From positions 132,963,027 to 133,027,026 of the forward strand of contig CM076846.1 of the NCBI GenBank assembly GCA_039519185.1: a stretch of DNA of 64,000 bases, read 5' to 3'. This document shows positions 1 through 10,084 of this stretch, in pieces. Origin of the DNA: Astragalus membranaceus. Lineage: Eukaryota; Streptophyta; Magnoliopsida; Fabales; Fabaceae. Below the pieces are notes generated by a model. It worked only from the letters and a program-made list of their open reading frames with translations. It did no database searches and had not been told where the DNA came from. Position 1 is the first letter of the stretch, and every line of letters starts with the position of its first letter. The position numbers and the translations under genes are program-made.

Positions 1-50
1 TACCTTAGTAATTTAATTTAATAAATACTTAATTATTTTGGGGCGTTACA
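1..50 (-). repeat. Start of 3' LTR (family A gypsy), cut by window edge
   Basis: These 50 bases are identical to 5215-5264, the outer edge of the LTR at 2966-5264. Read on the minus strand they begin TGTAACGCCCC. They are followed inward by a purine-rich stretch (minus strand GTGGGGGAGAGT), the expected polypurine tract. This is therefore the first part of the 3' LTR of the same minus-strand element; the rest lies beyond the window. Confidence 0.85.
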
Positions 51-419
51 ACTCTCCCCCACTTAAAGAATTTCGTCCTCGAAATTACCTGAATCGAACA
101 ACTCCGGATACGCCTCCTTCATCTTACTTTCCAACTCCCAAGTCACACTCTCACAAACCGCTTCCAACCAAACTACTTTCACTTAAGATTATCTCCTGAC
201 CTCTGAAAATTCTCACCTCACGATCTCCATTTCGCTGCGCACTCTGATACATTTTCGCAACTCCTGGATAATACTCAGCTTACTCCTACGACTCCCTTCA
301 AAATTCGCCTTCTTAATATCCACATTGTTAGGAACACAAATTCTACCCCGGATCCTCAATACACCTCGCGCATCAACAACAAAATCCTTATTCCTAGATT
401 GATCAAATCCACCCGCCAA
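51..419 (-). pseudogene. Ty3/gypsy integrase and chromodomain remnant (Tekay-like)
   Basis: Read on the minus strand, positions 213-419 encode a pre-integrase segment (GVLRIRGRICVPNN) that closely resembles the same region of the Tekay-type polyprotein at 55850-55960. Positions about 60-190 encode the chromodomain tail (VKVVWLEA, SVTWELESKMKEAYPELF), like the C-terminus at 57100-57180. The catalytic integrase core that should lie between is missing, and stop codons separate the pieces. In the chromovirus family the chromodomain guides integration through chromatin binding. Here only a deleted relic remains, next to the polypurine tract and 3' LTR. Confidence 0.8.
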
Positions 420-2279
420 AACAACTTATTTAGCATCTAGTTTCTAAGCTTCTCAAATATAAACTAGAAATTCATTATTAATCCCTAACATACCTAATCC
501 AACACTTTAAAACCCCACACATAGAGTCTATCTCTAATGAAACTATTGCAAGCATCCTAGATCCTAATAAGGAATAAACAACCATCATACATATACACTC
601 ATATATACAACACGTCAAGGGTACGCCTAGACAATTGACCTAGCCGTGACACACACTCAAGACTCAACACCATCACACCGAGGTACAACACTTACAACTG
701 TACGAAGGGCACACGGCACTTGGTGCCTAGCCCGCAACACATTCCACAACAACACCGAGACACCAGCAACTCAAACCTCACTTTTCAACATCATTAGTTC
801 ATGCATATTATCAAACATCATACAAGCACCATATTTTGCATGCAACATTTAATTTAATTAATCCACTTAGAGAAATTCACAAAGGTATTTCAAAAGTCAA
901 TTCCGTTAACATGCACTTAGTACAATCTTTTTCATGTGGGAGAGAACTAAATCGAGTATTCTACTTTTCACATGTATTAATCATTCCGAATCTAGCCTCC
1001 TAGAAGTATCATCATATTTGTTTATAAAACCTTAAATCCTATTATCAAACACCAAACCAACTCCCAATAATTCAATTCATTGAAATGAAATACAAAAGTA
1101 TTTATACATATTCGTAATCCTTTAATCATGTTATTAGCATTCAGAGATCATCAAAGTGAGGTCAAAAACATCACGCATACTCATAATTCGTTTAAGCATC
1201 GTCATTCCTAAAATATTCCAACAAACACATGAGCTCACTAGTTTGGTAGGTCTCTAAATTCAAGGTTCTAATTCTCGTTCATTTCTTATATTCCTCAACT
1301 ATCTATTTCCATTCTACTAATGGTTCAACAAGGGCATGAAAACAACATATGTATTCTAAGAAACATTTCTATTTTTAAAAAAAAGCGACCCATAGAAACC
1401 AACATGGTCATCAAACAAGTTTAAGAAAGTAGAATTGAACATCAGAACATGCTTATTCAATTTCACGCGGTTTGCCATATCTTGAGGAAATCAACCAGAA
1501 CACGTAATTCAACAAGGCAATCATCAAGGCACAAACACAAAGACTCTTATATTTTAATTTGCTCTAGTTTTATACACCAAGTATAATTCCCTTAAGCTCC
1601 TATATGAGTCCTAGACTCTAATTACAAGAATACAACCACCATTTATACATAGCTACACATGTAATATTTAATTTAGTGGACTCACTTGGATAAATCCACA
1701 AAAGTATTTACAAGGCAACATTTCATCAAGTAATTAGAAATCAACAATCACCTATTCATGCCCAACAAGGAAAATATTTATAGATATTGCATCATCACCA
1801 ACATTGATTCCTAGTACAACTTTCAAAGTAATTCTAAACTCTTATTAGAAGAAATGGAAGCAAAAACATCGTTTGTAGAAAAAAATTATTTTTGCAAAGT
1901 GCAAGCCATTACTAACCACGTTCGTTAAACCGTTTCCTTCATCGATTAATATTCATGTATCATAATTTATTTCATATAGAAGAGAAATAAAATCTTTATA
2001 ATCAACATGCAATACGTGCCAATCCATACTAAGCATATCCACAACATTGCACATTGGGAATAACGTAACAAGTTAATTAAGTAGAATAAAACAGACTCCA
2101 AGATTTTATCCTTCTAATCAATCAAAACAAAATTAGTTCGTTTTCAAAATAGTGATAATCACAAAGAATTATTGCCGCCTCTTTCACTGGTGATGAGTTC
2201 TTGGGGTGATCAGTCCTTCCTACTCGTCCAACCAATTAATTAAGGTAACAAAACCACCGTCAATCTAAATTCACACTTA
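420..2279 (-). other. Non-coding interior of deleted gypsy element
   Basis: This stretch lies between the integrase remnant and the primer-binding site of the minus-strand family A element. I see no frame with retroelement or host protein similarity in either direction. It is AT-rich and largely non-repetitive. It probably replaces lost gag-pol, making the element non-autonomous, but its origin is not recognisable by eye. Confidence 0.5.
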
Positions 2280-2284
2280 ACCAA

Positions 2285-2575
2285 ATATTGGGCTTCTCTC
2301 GCCGATACTGCACTCGCGTAGTACTTCTCTCATCGATACTGTACTACATGGTCACTTCTCTCTGCGATACTGTGACACATCCGGTATGGTACTTCTCTCA
2401 TCGATACTGTACTATACCAACTCGTAAAATGGGTACTTCTCTCATCGATACTGTACTACATGGTCACTTCTCTCCACGATACTGTGACACATCCGGTATG
2501 GTACTTCTCTCATCGATACAGTACTATACCACTTCGTAAATGAGTACTTCTCTCATCGATACTGTACTCTCTCGG
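2285..2575. repeat. Minisatellite with GATACTGT units
   Basis: Tandem units built on CTTCTCTCATCGATACTGTA alternate with variants containing GCGATACTGTGACACATCC. A composite unit of about 125 bp (from the ACTACATGGTCACTTCTCTC part onward) is present twice. An open frame across it is only a product of the repeat. Confidence 0.85.
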
Positions 2576-2949
2576 AGCAGAACTCCCAGCGCGTTGAGCG
2601 TATAGCTCCAGGGCATAGGCCCTCATCATCAATCAATAATGGCCATAGGCCTATGATATCACCAATAGAAGTCAACACTCATGCATAAACTACCACACCA
2701 ATAATTATCCAAACAATTAACAGACACACTCCCGACAAGGGACAAGCACATGCATAAGCAAGAGGCACGCAACAATGAATCACATCATACCGCAGTATAT
2801 CTATCACCGTGCAACAACATCTCAGAACACAAAACAAGCAAGGAAAAGTACACGACTTACTTGCCACCTCAGCTTATCACTGCAAAACAAGCAATAGTCA
2901 GAGGTAAACAACAATACTGACTTGACAACCTGACCGGACAGACCGAACA
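2576..2949 (-). other. Leader region of minus-strand gypsy element
   Basis: Non-coding sequence between the minisatellite and the primer-binding site. In a minus-strand element this is the transcribed leader just after the 5' LTR. No gene is seen. Confidence 0.5.
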
Positions 2950-2961
2950 GCTCTGATACCA
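2950..2961 (-). promoter_or_regulatory. Primer-binding site (initiator tRNA-Met type)
   Basis: On the minus strand the bases read TGGTATCAGAGC, the standard plant retrotransposon site for priming by the 3' end of initiator tRNA-Met. It sits 4 bases from the inner end of the LTR at 2966, which fixes the element's orientation as minus. Confidence 0.9.
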
Positions 2962-2965
2962 CTAA

Positions 2966-5264
2966 TGTAACACCCCATTTCTACCCGGCAATTTAAATTG
3001 AAACATCAGAGTTTAAAAATTATTTTCTTTTCACTTCATCCAACGGGATGTTACACTTAACTTCAGTTCCATCGTACACAATTGATAATAAAATTCATCA
3101 TTTCAAAATCATAATACGTAGCTTTCTATAAAATGGGGCGAACCCTCAAGTGACTCAAAAATCTACAAAGAATGGTTTATCAACACGCAGCGGTTCAAAA
3201 GTAATAATTTCCAAAACTTAGTTGTAACAATATTAGTACAAAATCCAACAGTGTCACATGATATAAGGCTTAAACAGCTAGTAAGTCGCCCCCCAGGTGC
3301 TACGTATCAGAGCTGACTCGACCAACTAGAAGGAAGGTACTAGATCACCTTCACTCGCTATCACCTGCGCGTTGCCGACATAAGAGGCAACATAAAAGCA
3401 GTAGGGTGAGTCTCTTTACATAAATAATAGTAAATATGATAAGCTTTATATTGAGGAAGGCAACTAAACACCAATTCACAACAAGGTCAACATATATTAT
3501 TTACTTCACAAACTCCAAGAAACACTACTGCTCAATAAGCAAACACGTATCATCATCTATAGTACCTCAACTCATACTCACCACGAGACATCACCAAACA
3601 ACAACGACAACAATCATGGTACCTCAACACCAACCACCACAATCAACACAACAACGTCATCATCACTGATTTGGCCGAAGCCCGCATCACCACTTTGGCA
3701 CTTAGGCCTACATCACCGCTTTGGCACTTAGGCCTACATCACCGCTTTGGCACTTAGGCCTACATCACCGCTTTGGCACTTAGGCCTACATCACCGCTTT
3801 GGCACTTAGGCCTACATCACCGCTTTGGCACTTAGGCCTATAACTCGACTCACACATACTTACATCTCGACGGCTACATATCAGAGTTCTAACAAAAATC
3901 CGGCAGAGTTTCCTCTGAAATACGGACAATTCCAAAATATTATATTCACCTGTAATACCAGTCCAGACACAATTTCTATTTATAAATGATTATTTCCCAC
4001 ACAATCACGCAACACACACTAAAGCGCGCCCCAAAGCGGGCACTAAGGCAACATCGTGCCACGCCTCTGAAACAATTCAGGACGTCTCTGAGACAATTCA
4101 GGACGTCTCTAAAACAACACAGCACACTTGTACTTGGACGGGCCAAGGTTTGGCGTCCGCACGCCTCATTTCCAGCAATCACACAGACACACGACATTTC
4201 CACAATATTCATTCAACAACTTGACACTCAACTCGACCACATATATTTGGGCATTTTCAACAACAATCTACACTCACTCCAATACTACTCAAATGAGTTT
4301 TGGTCAGTAATTCATGGCACAGTATCATATCAATTCACAACTCAATACAACATCATCTCATCATCACAACAATTCGGCACAACAACAAGGCATATAAATC
4401 ATCATTCAACAATCCAAATCTCCTAACGCCTAACCCACACATAACACAAATCATATAAGCTATTATATAAGTAAAGGAGAGCCCCCTAACCTTGATAATT
4501 GACGAATTCAGTCACTCCTAAGCCACAAGCACGATAGAGGCAGCAGCTCCTTTCCTCTCCTCTCACGCGACAGTGGTTAAGCCAAGGGCAAAACAACAAC
4601 AATGGAACAAGAAGGATTGAGGCCACCACTAGAAAGGGAAGGAAAAATGGAAGGGAAAAAGGGTCAAAGACAACTTACCTAAGCTGAAGGCAATTTCTTC
4701 TCCTCCCCCCTTTTTGCTGGAAGGTCGCGCGCAACCTACTCCCTTCACTCTCTCAGTTCGCGATTCTGCTCCTCCTCTCCTCCCAGCCGCCGCGATTCTG
4801 CTCCTCCTCTCCTCCCAGCCGCCGCGATCGCCGTTCTCTTCCTCTCTCGGTTCCCTCCTTTCTTTCTCTCCCCTTCGGTTCCCTCCTCTCTTTCTTCTCT
4901 CTGTGTTTTCACGCTGCCTTCTTTTTGATTTTCCTCTCCCAAATTCAATTCTAATTCCTTTCTTTAAATTCTCCTCTATCTCACGGCCCATTCTTTCTTT
5001 CTTCTATTCTTTCACTAATTTCATTTCTTTTTTTTTTCTCACTAATGGGCCTTGGTTCTTATTACACCCCCCTCCATTTACTTCTACTATTCCCCTAATT
5101 TAATTAACACACCTCCCATTTAATTACTAAACACTACTCCATAACACCATAAAATACTACTCACTTAGTTTATTAAACATCCTCCTATTATTTTATTATG
5201 ACTATTCAAAGAAATACCTTAGTAATTTAATTTAATAAATACTTAATTATTTTGGGGCGTTACA
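2966..5264 (-). repeat. 5' LTR of family A gypsy element (minus strand)
   Basis: About 2.3 kb bounded by TGTAACGCC... and ...GGGTGTTACA on the minus strand, with the primer-binding site directly inside. It contains the 26-bp minisatellite at 3686-3840 and a pyrimidine-rich block at 4680-5040 (purine-rich in the sense strand). At 3340-3412 it has a conserved block with GTTGCC and GGCAAC shared with the other family A LTRs. Its outer edge cuts into the Athila reverse transcriptase frame that resumes at 5265, so this element inserted into Athila. Confidence 0.9.
3685..3842. repeat. 26-bp minisatellite in LTR
   Basis: About six tandem copies of a 26-bp unit containing CACCGCTTTGGCACTTAGGC, nearly identical to each other. 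It lies within the LTR and explains the apparent order there without any coding sequence. Confidence 0.95.
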
Positions 5265-7490
5265 CCTGCTACCTTTCAAAGGTGTATGATGTCCATATTC
5301 TCAGACTTTGTTGAAAACATAATGGAAGTGTTTATGGATGATTTTTCCGTCCATGGCTCAAATTTTGAAAACTGTTTAGCCAATCTGGAAAAAGTCTTAG
5401 AGAGGTGTGAGAAGGTAAACCTGGTTCTAAACTGGGAAAAGTGTCATTTCATGGTTAATGAAGGAATTGTCCTAGGGCACTTAATTTCTCATAGAGGTAT
5501 TGAGGTAGATCGTGCAAAAATTGAGGTGATTGAAAAAATGCTACCTCCCACCACAATAAAAGAGGTGAGAAGCTTTTTAGGCCATGCGGGTTTCTACCGC
5601 CGGTTCATAAAAGACTTCTCAAAAATTTCAAAACCTATGACAAGTCTGCTCCTTAAGGATGCAGCATTTATTTTTAACGATCTTTGTCTTGAAGCTTTTA
5701 ACAGGTTGAAAAAGGCTTTAGTTACTGCCCCGATCATACAGCCGCCAGACTGGAATCTTCCGTTCGAGATAATGTGCGATGCAAGCGACTATGCAGTTGG
5801 GGCAGTCCAGGGACAAAGAAAAGAGAAAAAATTGCATGCCATATACTATGCAAGCAGGACCTTAGACGAGGCACAAATGAATTACGCCACAACTGAAAAA
5901 GAATTATTGGCGGTAGTTTTTGCCGTTGATAAGTTTCGATCATATTTGGTAGGTTCAAAAATCATCATTTTTACTGATCACTCGGCCATAAAATATTTGT
6001 TAAACAAAAAAGATGCCAAGCCGAGATTGATCCGATGGGTTTTACTCCTACAAGAATTTGATCTTGAAATAAGGGATAAAAAAGGCGTTGAAAATGTTGT
6101 GGCTGATCATTTGTCACGTCTACAAGGAACAAAAGAAGAAGAGTTGCCACTTAATGATACATTTTTGGATGATCAACTCTTCTCATTGGGCAAAACTGAA
6201 GCACCATGGTATGCAGATTTTGTAAACTACCTTGCAGCAGGAGTACTCCCCCCAGATTTAAATTATCAGCAGAAGAAGAAATTCTTCCATGATCTTAAAC
6301 AGTATTACTGGGACGAGCCACTGCTCTTTAAAAGGGGAGCAGATGGGGTGTTCAGAAGATGCATTCCGGAAGAAGAGGTAAGTAACATTCAATACCATTG
6401 TCATTCTTCTTCCTATGGCGGCCATGCCAGTTCTTCAAAAACTGCTACGAAAATTCTACAATCTGGTTTTTATTGGCCGTCCCTTTTTAACGACACGCAT
6501 CAATTCATTTCTAAATGCGATCAGTGTCAACGCACCGGAAATATTTCAAAAAGAAATGAAATGCCCTTAAATAATATCTTAGAGGTTGAAATTTTCGACG
6601 TCTGGGGTGTCGATTTCATGGGACCGTTTCCTTCTTCTTTTGGAAACCAATATATTCTGGTAGCCGTTGACTATGTGTCAAAATGGATCGAAGCCATTGC
6701 TTCTCCTACAAACGATGCAAAGGTAGTCATAAAACTTTTCAAAAAAATAATTTTTCCAAGATTCGGGGTCCCTCGTGTTGTCATAAGCGACGGAGGATCC
6801 CATTTCATCTCAAAACATTTTGAAATGTTACTGCAAAAGTTTGGAGTAAGGCACAAAATTGCAACGCCTTATCACCCTCAAACAAGCGGTCAGGTTGAGG
6901 TATCGAATAGAGAAATTAAAAGTATTTTAGAAAAAACTGTTTCGACCTCAAGAAAGGACTGGTCGGTAAAGCTCGATGATGCTCTTTGGGCTTATCGGAC
7001 TGCATACAAGACTCCCATAGGAATGACTCCTTTCAAATTAATTTATGGGAAGTCTTGCCACCTTCCGGTAGAACTAGAGCACAAAGCTTACTGGGCAATT
7101 AAACGCCTTAACCTGAACATGGAATTAGCCGGAGAAAAAAGAAAACTCCAGCTAAACGAATTGGAAGAACTGCGAATGGATGCTTATGAGAATGCCAAAC
7201 TTTACAAAGAAAGAACAAAAAATTGGCATGATAAGCGTATTATTCGTAGAGAATTCAAGGAGGGTGACCTGGTGTTATTGTTTAATTCCAGGCTAAAAAT
7301 TTTTCCGGGAAAATTAAAGTCAAGATGGTCTGGGCCTTTTGAAATCCGTAAGGTTTACCCCTTCGGATCTGTAGAGATCTGGAGCGAGAAAACCGGATCG
7401 TTTAAAGTCAATGGTCAAAGGTTGAAAAATTATTTAATTGGTGACCCAATTGAGAAAGAAACTAGTTTAGTTCTGCAAGATCCCAATTGA
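5265..7490 (+). CDS. Athila-type gypsy polyprotein, C-terminal part (RT, RNase H, integrase)
   Basis: The open frame enters from 5265 (ATFQRCMMSIF, the end of the RT palm) and runs about 740 codons without interruption to the stop at 7488-7490; the first in-frame ATG is at 5286. In order: RT catalytic loop FMDDFSVHG; RT thumb with GFYRRFIKDFS; RNase H with MCDASD, TEKELLAVV and FTDHSAIKYLL; integrase zinc finger ending CDQCQRTGN; DDE core with VDFMGPFPSSF, VISDGGSHFIS and YHPQTSGQVEVSNREIK; and a C-terminal domain with KFPGKLKSRW-like residues. HFMVNEGIVLGHLIS and the integrase tail are typical of the Athila lineage. The 5' part (gag, protease, RT fingers) is cut off by the insertion at 2966-5264 and lies outside the window. 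Although broken upstream, the retained frame has no stop, so Athila decay was limited before the interruption. Confidence 0.9.
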   Translation, partial: PATFQRCMMSIFSDFVENIMEVFMDDFSVHGSNFENCLANLEKVLERCEKVNLVLNWEKCHFMVNEGIVLGHLISHRGIEVDRAKIEVIEKMLPPTTIKEVRSFLGHAGFYRRFIKDFSKISKPMTSLLLKDAAFIFNDLCLEAFNRLKKALVTAPIIQPPDWNLPFEIMCDASDYAVGAVQGQRKEKKLHAIYYASRTLDEAQMNYATTEKELLAVVFAVDKFRSYLVGSKIIIFTDHSAIKYLLNKKDAKPRLIRWVLLLQEFDLEIRDKKGVENVVADHLSRLQGTKEEELPLNDTFLDDQLFSLGKTEAPWYADFVNYLAAGVLPPDLNYQQKKKFFHDLKQYYWDEPLLFKRGADGVFRRCIPEEEVSNIQYHCHSSSYGGHASSSKTATKILQSGFYWPSLFNDTHQFISKCDQCQRTGNISKRNEMPLNNILEVEIFDVWGVDFMGPFPSSFGNQYILVAVDYVSKWIEAIASPTNDAKVVIKLFKKIIFPRFGVPRVVISDGGSHFISKHFEMLLQKFGVRHKIATPYHPQTSGQVEVSNREIKSILEKTVSTSRKDWSVKLDDALWAYRTAYKTPIGMTPFKLIYGKSCHLPVELEHKAYWAIKRLNLNMELAGEKRKLQLNELEELRMDAYENAKLYKERTKNWHDKRIIRREFKEGDLVLLFNSRLKIFPGKLKSRWSGPFEIRKVYPFGSVEIWSEKTGSFKVNGQRLKNYLIGDPIEKETSLVLQDPN

Positions 7491-8066
7491 AATTTTGATC
7501 GTCAAGCTAGTGACGTTAAAAGAGCGCTGCGTGGGAGGCAACCCACGGCTTAATGTATTTTTCGATTTGTTGAAAAATAAAATACCCCAGGGCCGAGTAT
7601 CCTGAACCAGACAGCCAGGTGAGCTCTCCTAACTCCTTTTGTTTTATTTGAAAAATCATTGAGGACAATGCCTAGTCCAAGCATGGGGGGGTATTTTATT
7701 ACTTTTATTAGGAATGTCTTTATTGCTTTGCCGAGTTTTTATCTTTTTGTACTTTGAGTTGTATCTGCTCCCTCCATCACGAAACTTTGTGAACCCCAAG
7801 TATGTTTTAGATAAGCCTTTCCTGGACAAAAATAATTTTTCAATTTTTCATTAGCAATTAGGTGGACTGGTTGGGAACAACAAAATTGTATCATGGTTCG
7901 ATTTCTACTTCTAGGGCTTTTTCACACACACGCTATTGAGACTGTTTTCAGTTATTAATACAATTAGAGGGACTGAAAAGAAACTAGTAACCTGGTTCTC
8001 TTGGTGACATTTACTAGATGCGCGGTTACTGGAGAAAAACGTCTGAGTTGGGGTATTAAAAAAAAA

Positions 8067-8107
<41 letters not shown>

Positions 8108-8485
8108 AACCAATTCAAAAATGCAAAAGTTAGTGCATTTTAAATATCAAAATAAATGGTTAGCATATAAAATCAAAAAGAAAAGAAAAATGCTTGAATA
8201 CCCAACGTATAAAGACCCTCCTTTGAGACCCGGTCTTAGTAAATGGAGGACCCAAGCTTAAGAATGTTGGGGAACCGGTTCTATGATGACATTGATATCC
8301 TCTCTAGAGTACTGATACTTTAAAGTTGTCTCTCAATTCCACAAGAAGCCCAAAATAGTAGCTCTCAAACCAAAGTGTTAGAATTGCCCCACAGTTCACT
8401 TAAGGCTTCAATATGAAAACAATTTTCCTTCAGAACTGGCCTAAAGATTTACACTGTTTTTGCTTGAGGACAAGCAAAGGTTCAA
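7491..8485 (+). other. Athila 3' untranslated region
   Basis: Non-coding stretch between pol and the 3' LTR. It carries landmarks seen after pol in Athila-like elements: GGGAGGCAACCCACGGCT near 7533 and a TTGAGGACAATG...ATGGGGGGG block near 7662-7692. No envelope-like frame is seen; short frames here are not supported. An (AT)n microsatellite occupies about 8069-8104. Confidence 0.7.
8069..8104. repeat. (AT)n microsatellite
   Basis: An uninterrupted AT dinucleotide run inside the Athila 3' non-coding region. Confidence 0.98.
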
Positions 8486-8498
8486 GCATAGGGGAGTT
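8486..8498 (+). promoter_or_regulatory. Polypurine tract of Athila element
   Basis: AGCATAGGGGAGTTT immediately precedes the LTR start TGATAAGTC. This is the expected position for plus-strand priming. Confidence 0.8.
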
Positions 8499-8649
8499 TG
8501 ATAAGTCTATTTTTAGAGTCTTTTTAATACTTATTTTATTAAGTCTTTTTAGTATTTTAATTATATTTTTGATCTATTTTACTGCAAATGTTTACTTTTT
8601 ATCTTCAGGTTTTATTTTGAAGCAATTTCGACTGCTTATGCCTCAACAG

Positions 8650-8990
8650 GTTAGAATTCGACTGCATCTTCCAGAATTCGACTGCATCTGTCAGAATTCG
8701 ACTGCATCTGTCTCCCAGAATTCGACTGCATCTGTCAGAATTCGACTGCATCTGTCTTCCAGAATTCGACTGCATCTTCCAGAATTCGACTGCATCTGTC
8801 AGAATTCGACTGCATCTGTCTTCCAGATTTCGACTGCTTCTGTCTCAGCAGGTTAGAATTCGACAGCATCTGTCTCAGCAGGTTAGAATTCGACAGCATC
8901 TGTCTCCCAGAATTCAACTGCATCTGTCAGAATTCGACTGCATCTGTCTCCCAGAATTCGACAGCATCTATCTTTCAGAATTCGACAGCA
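8650..8990. repeat. 21-bp minisatellite (CAGAATTCGACTGCATCTGT)
   Basis: About fifteen imperfect copies of a 20-22 bp unit with GAATTCGACTGCATCT, separated by TCTTC or TCTCC variants. It lies in the upstream half of the Athila LTR. Confidence 0.95.
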
Positions 8991-9052
8991 ACACAAGCTG
9001 GCGCAGGACAGGGCACCATGGGCGCCAAGGGCGCCAAAATGCAGTCAAAATT

Positions 9053-9176
9053 GGATATTTTTGCCCACTTGTTGATGGATATTTTTGCCCACTTGTTGAT
9101 GGATATTTTTGCCCACTTGTTGATGGATATTTTTGCCCACTTGTTGATGGATATTTTTGCCCACTTGAGGATGGCT
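9053..9176. repeat. 24-bp minisatellite in Athila LTR
   Basis: Five tandem copies of a 24-bp unit containing GGATATTTTTGCCCACTTG, nearly perfect. It sits 80-200 bp upstream of the TATA box. Confidence 0.95.
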
Positions 9177-9250
9177 TTTTGATGACTACCTTGGCCAACT
9201 TGATTTGCCACTTTTTCCTCTTTTGGACCATTTTGCCCCTCATATTTTCC

Positions 9251-9258
9251 TATAAATA
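9251..9258 (+). promoter_or_regulatory. TATA box of Athila LTR
   Basis: CCTATAAATAGAGGC is a strong plant TATA context at a plausible position for the U3/R boundary. It is the only such site in this LTR. Confidence 0.75.
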
Positions 9259-9354
9259 GAGGCTTGATCCTCACTTGTAACCACGCTTGAATTTTGTTAG
9301 AAAATCAATGACAAGGTTTCCTCTAAGGTTCATGACTTCAATTTACTCTTCATG

Positions 9355-9795
9355 CTTTTTATGATACTCATTTATTTACTTTCTTGCCCTTTACATTCTT
9401 GCTATTTATTTTCTTGCCCTTTTATTTTCCAAGTCATTTACTTTCTTGCTCCTTTAATTTCTTGCACCTTTATTTTCCAAGTCATTTACTTTTCTTGCTA
9501 TTTAATTTCTTGCACCTTTATTTTCCAAGTCATTTACTTTCTTGCCCTTTTATTTTCCAAGTCATTTACTTTCTTGTCCCTTTAATTTCTTGCACCTTTA
9601 TTTTCCAAGTCATTTACTTTCTTGCTCCTTTAATTTCTTGCACCTTTATTTTCCAAGTCATTTACTTTTCTTGCTATTTAATTTCTTGCACCTTTATTTT
9701 CCAAGTCATTTACTTTCTTGCTCATTTACTTTCCTTGCTCTTTAACTTTCCAAGTCATTTAAATTACTTGCAATTTACTTTTCAAGCAATTTACT
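9355..9795. repeat. Pyrimidine-rich minisatellite in Athila LTR
   Basis: Repeated units built from TTTACTTTCTTGC and TTTTATTTTCCAAGTCA cover about 440 bp just downstream of the TATA box, so they would lie in the transcript. The long Phe/Leu-rich frames across it are repeat artefacts. Confidence 0.9.
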
Positions 9796-10084
9796 TTCTT
9801 GTCATTTACAATTCCGCTATTTATGATTTTGCACTTTACCGCTTTCTTTTATTTTCTCGCTATTTAACTTTATGTTTTCTTCTCTTATTTTCTTTTCTCC
9901 TCTTTTGTCTACAATGATCATGAGTGAGTAGACTTTACTAAAACATTCCTTCTTTCTAAAAACACTTTCTTTTCAGTTAATCAACTTTGAAAAATTAAAT
10001 TGGTATTCACCTAGGCTCTCCCTGTGGATCGATAACTCTTTTATTACGCGATACGACTCGTGCACTTGCGAGGCTATCAGAATT

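Larger units (their letters stand above)
8499..10079 (+). repeat. Athila 3' LTR
   Basis: 1581 bp beginning TGATAAGTC and ending GAGGCTATCA, so the ends form the inverted repeat TGATA/TATCA. It contains three separate minisatellites, a TATA box at 9251, and near the end the CCCTGTGGATCGATA...GCACTTGCGAG block common to Athila/Tat LTRs. The 5-bp flank at 10080-10084 is GAATT; the partner copy is outside the window. Confidence 0.9.

Noticed and set aside
646..852. 68-codon frame in the deleted gypsy interior
   Set aside because: No family resemblance; likely chance in Thr/His-rich, AC-rich sequence.
4714..5103. Open frames on both strands in a CT-rich stretch
   Set aside because: Low-complexity Ser/Pro/Phe-rich or Arg/Glu-rich translations caused by pyrimidine bias inside an LTR; no domain seen.
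9352..9917. Phe/Leu-rich, membrane-protein-like open frames
   Set aside because: They follow the TTTACTTTCTTGC minisatellite in the Athila LTR; all frames look alike and no start context or family is recognised.
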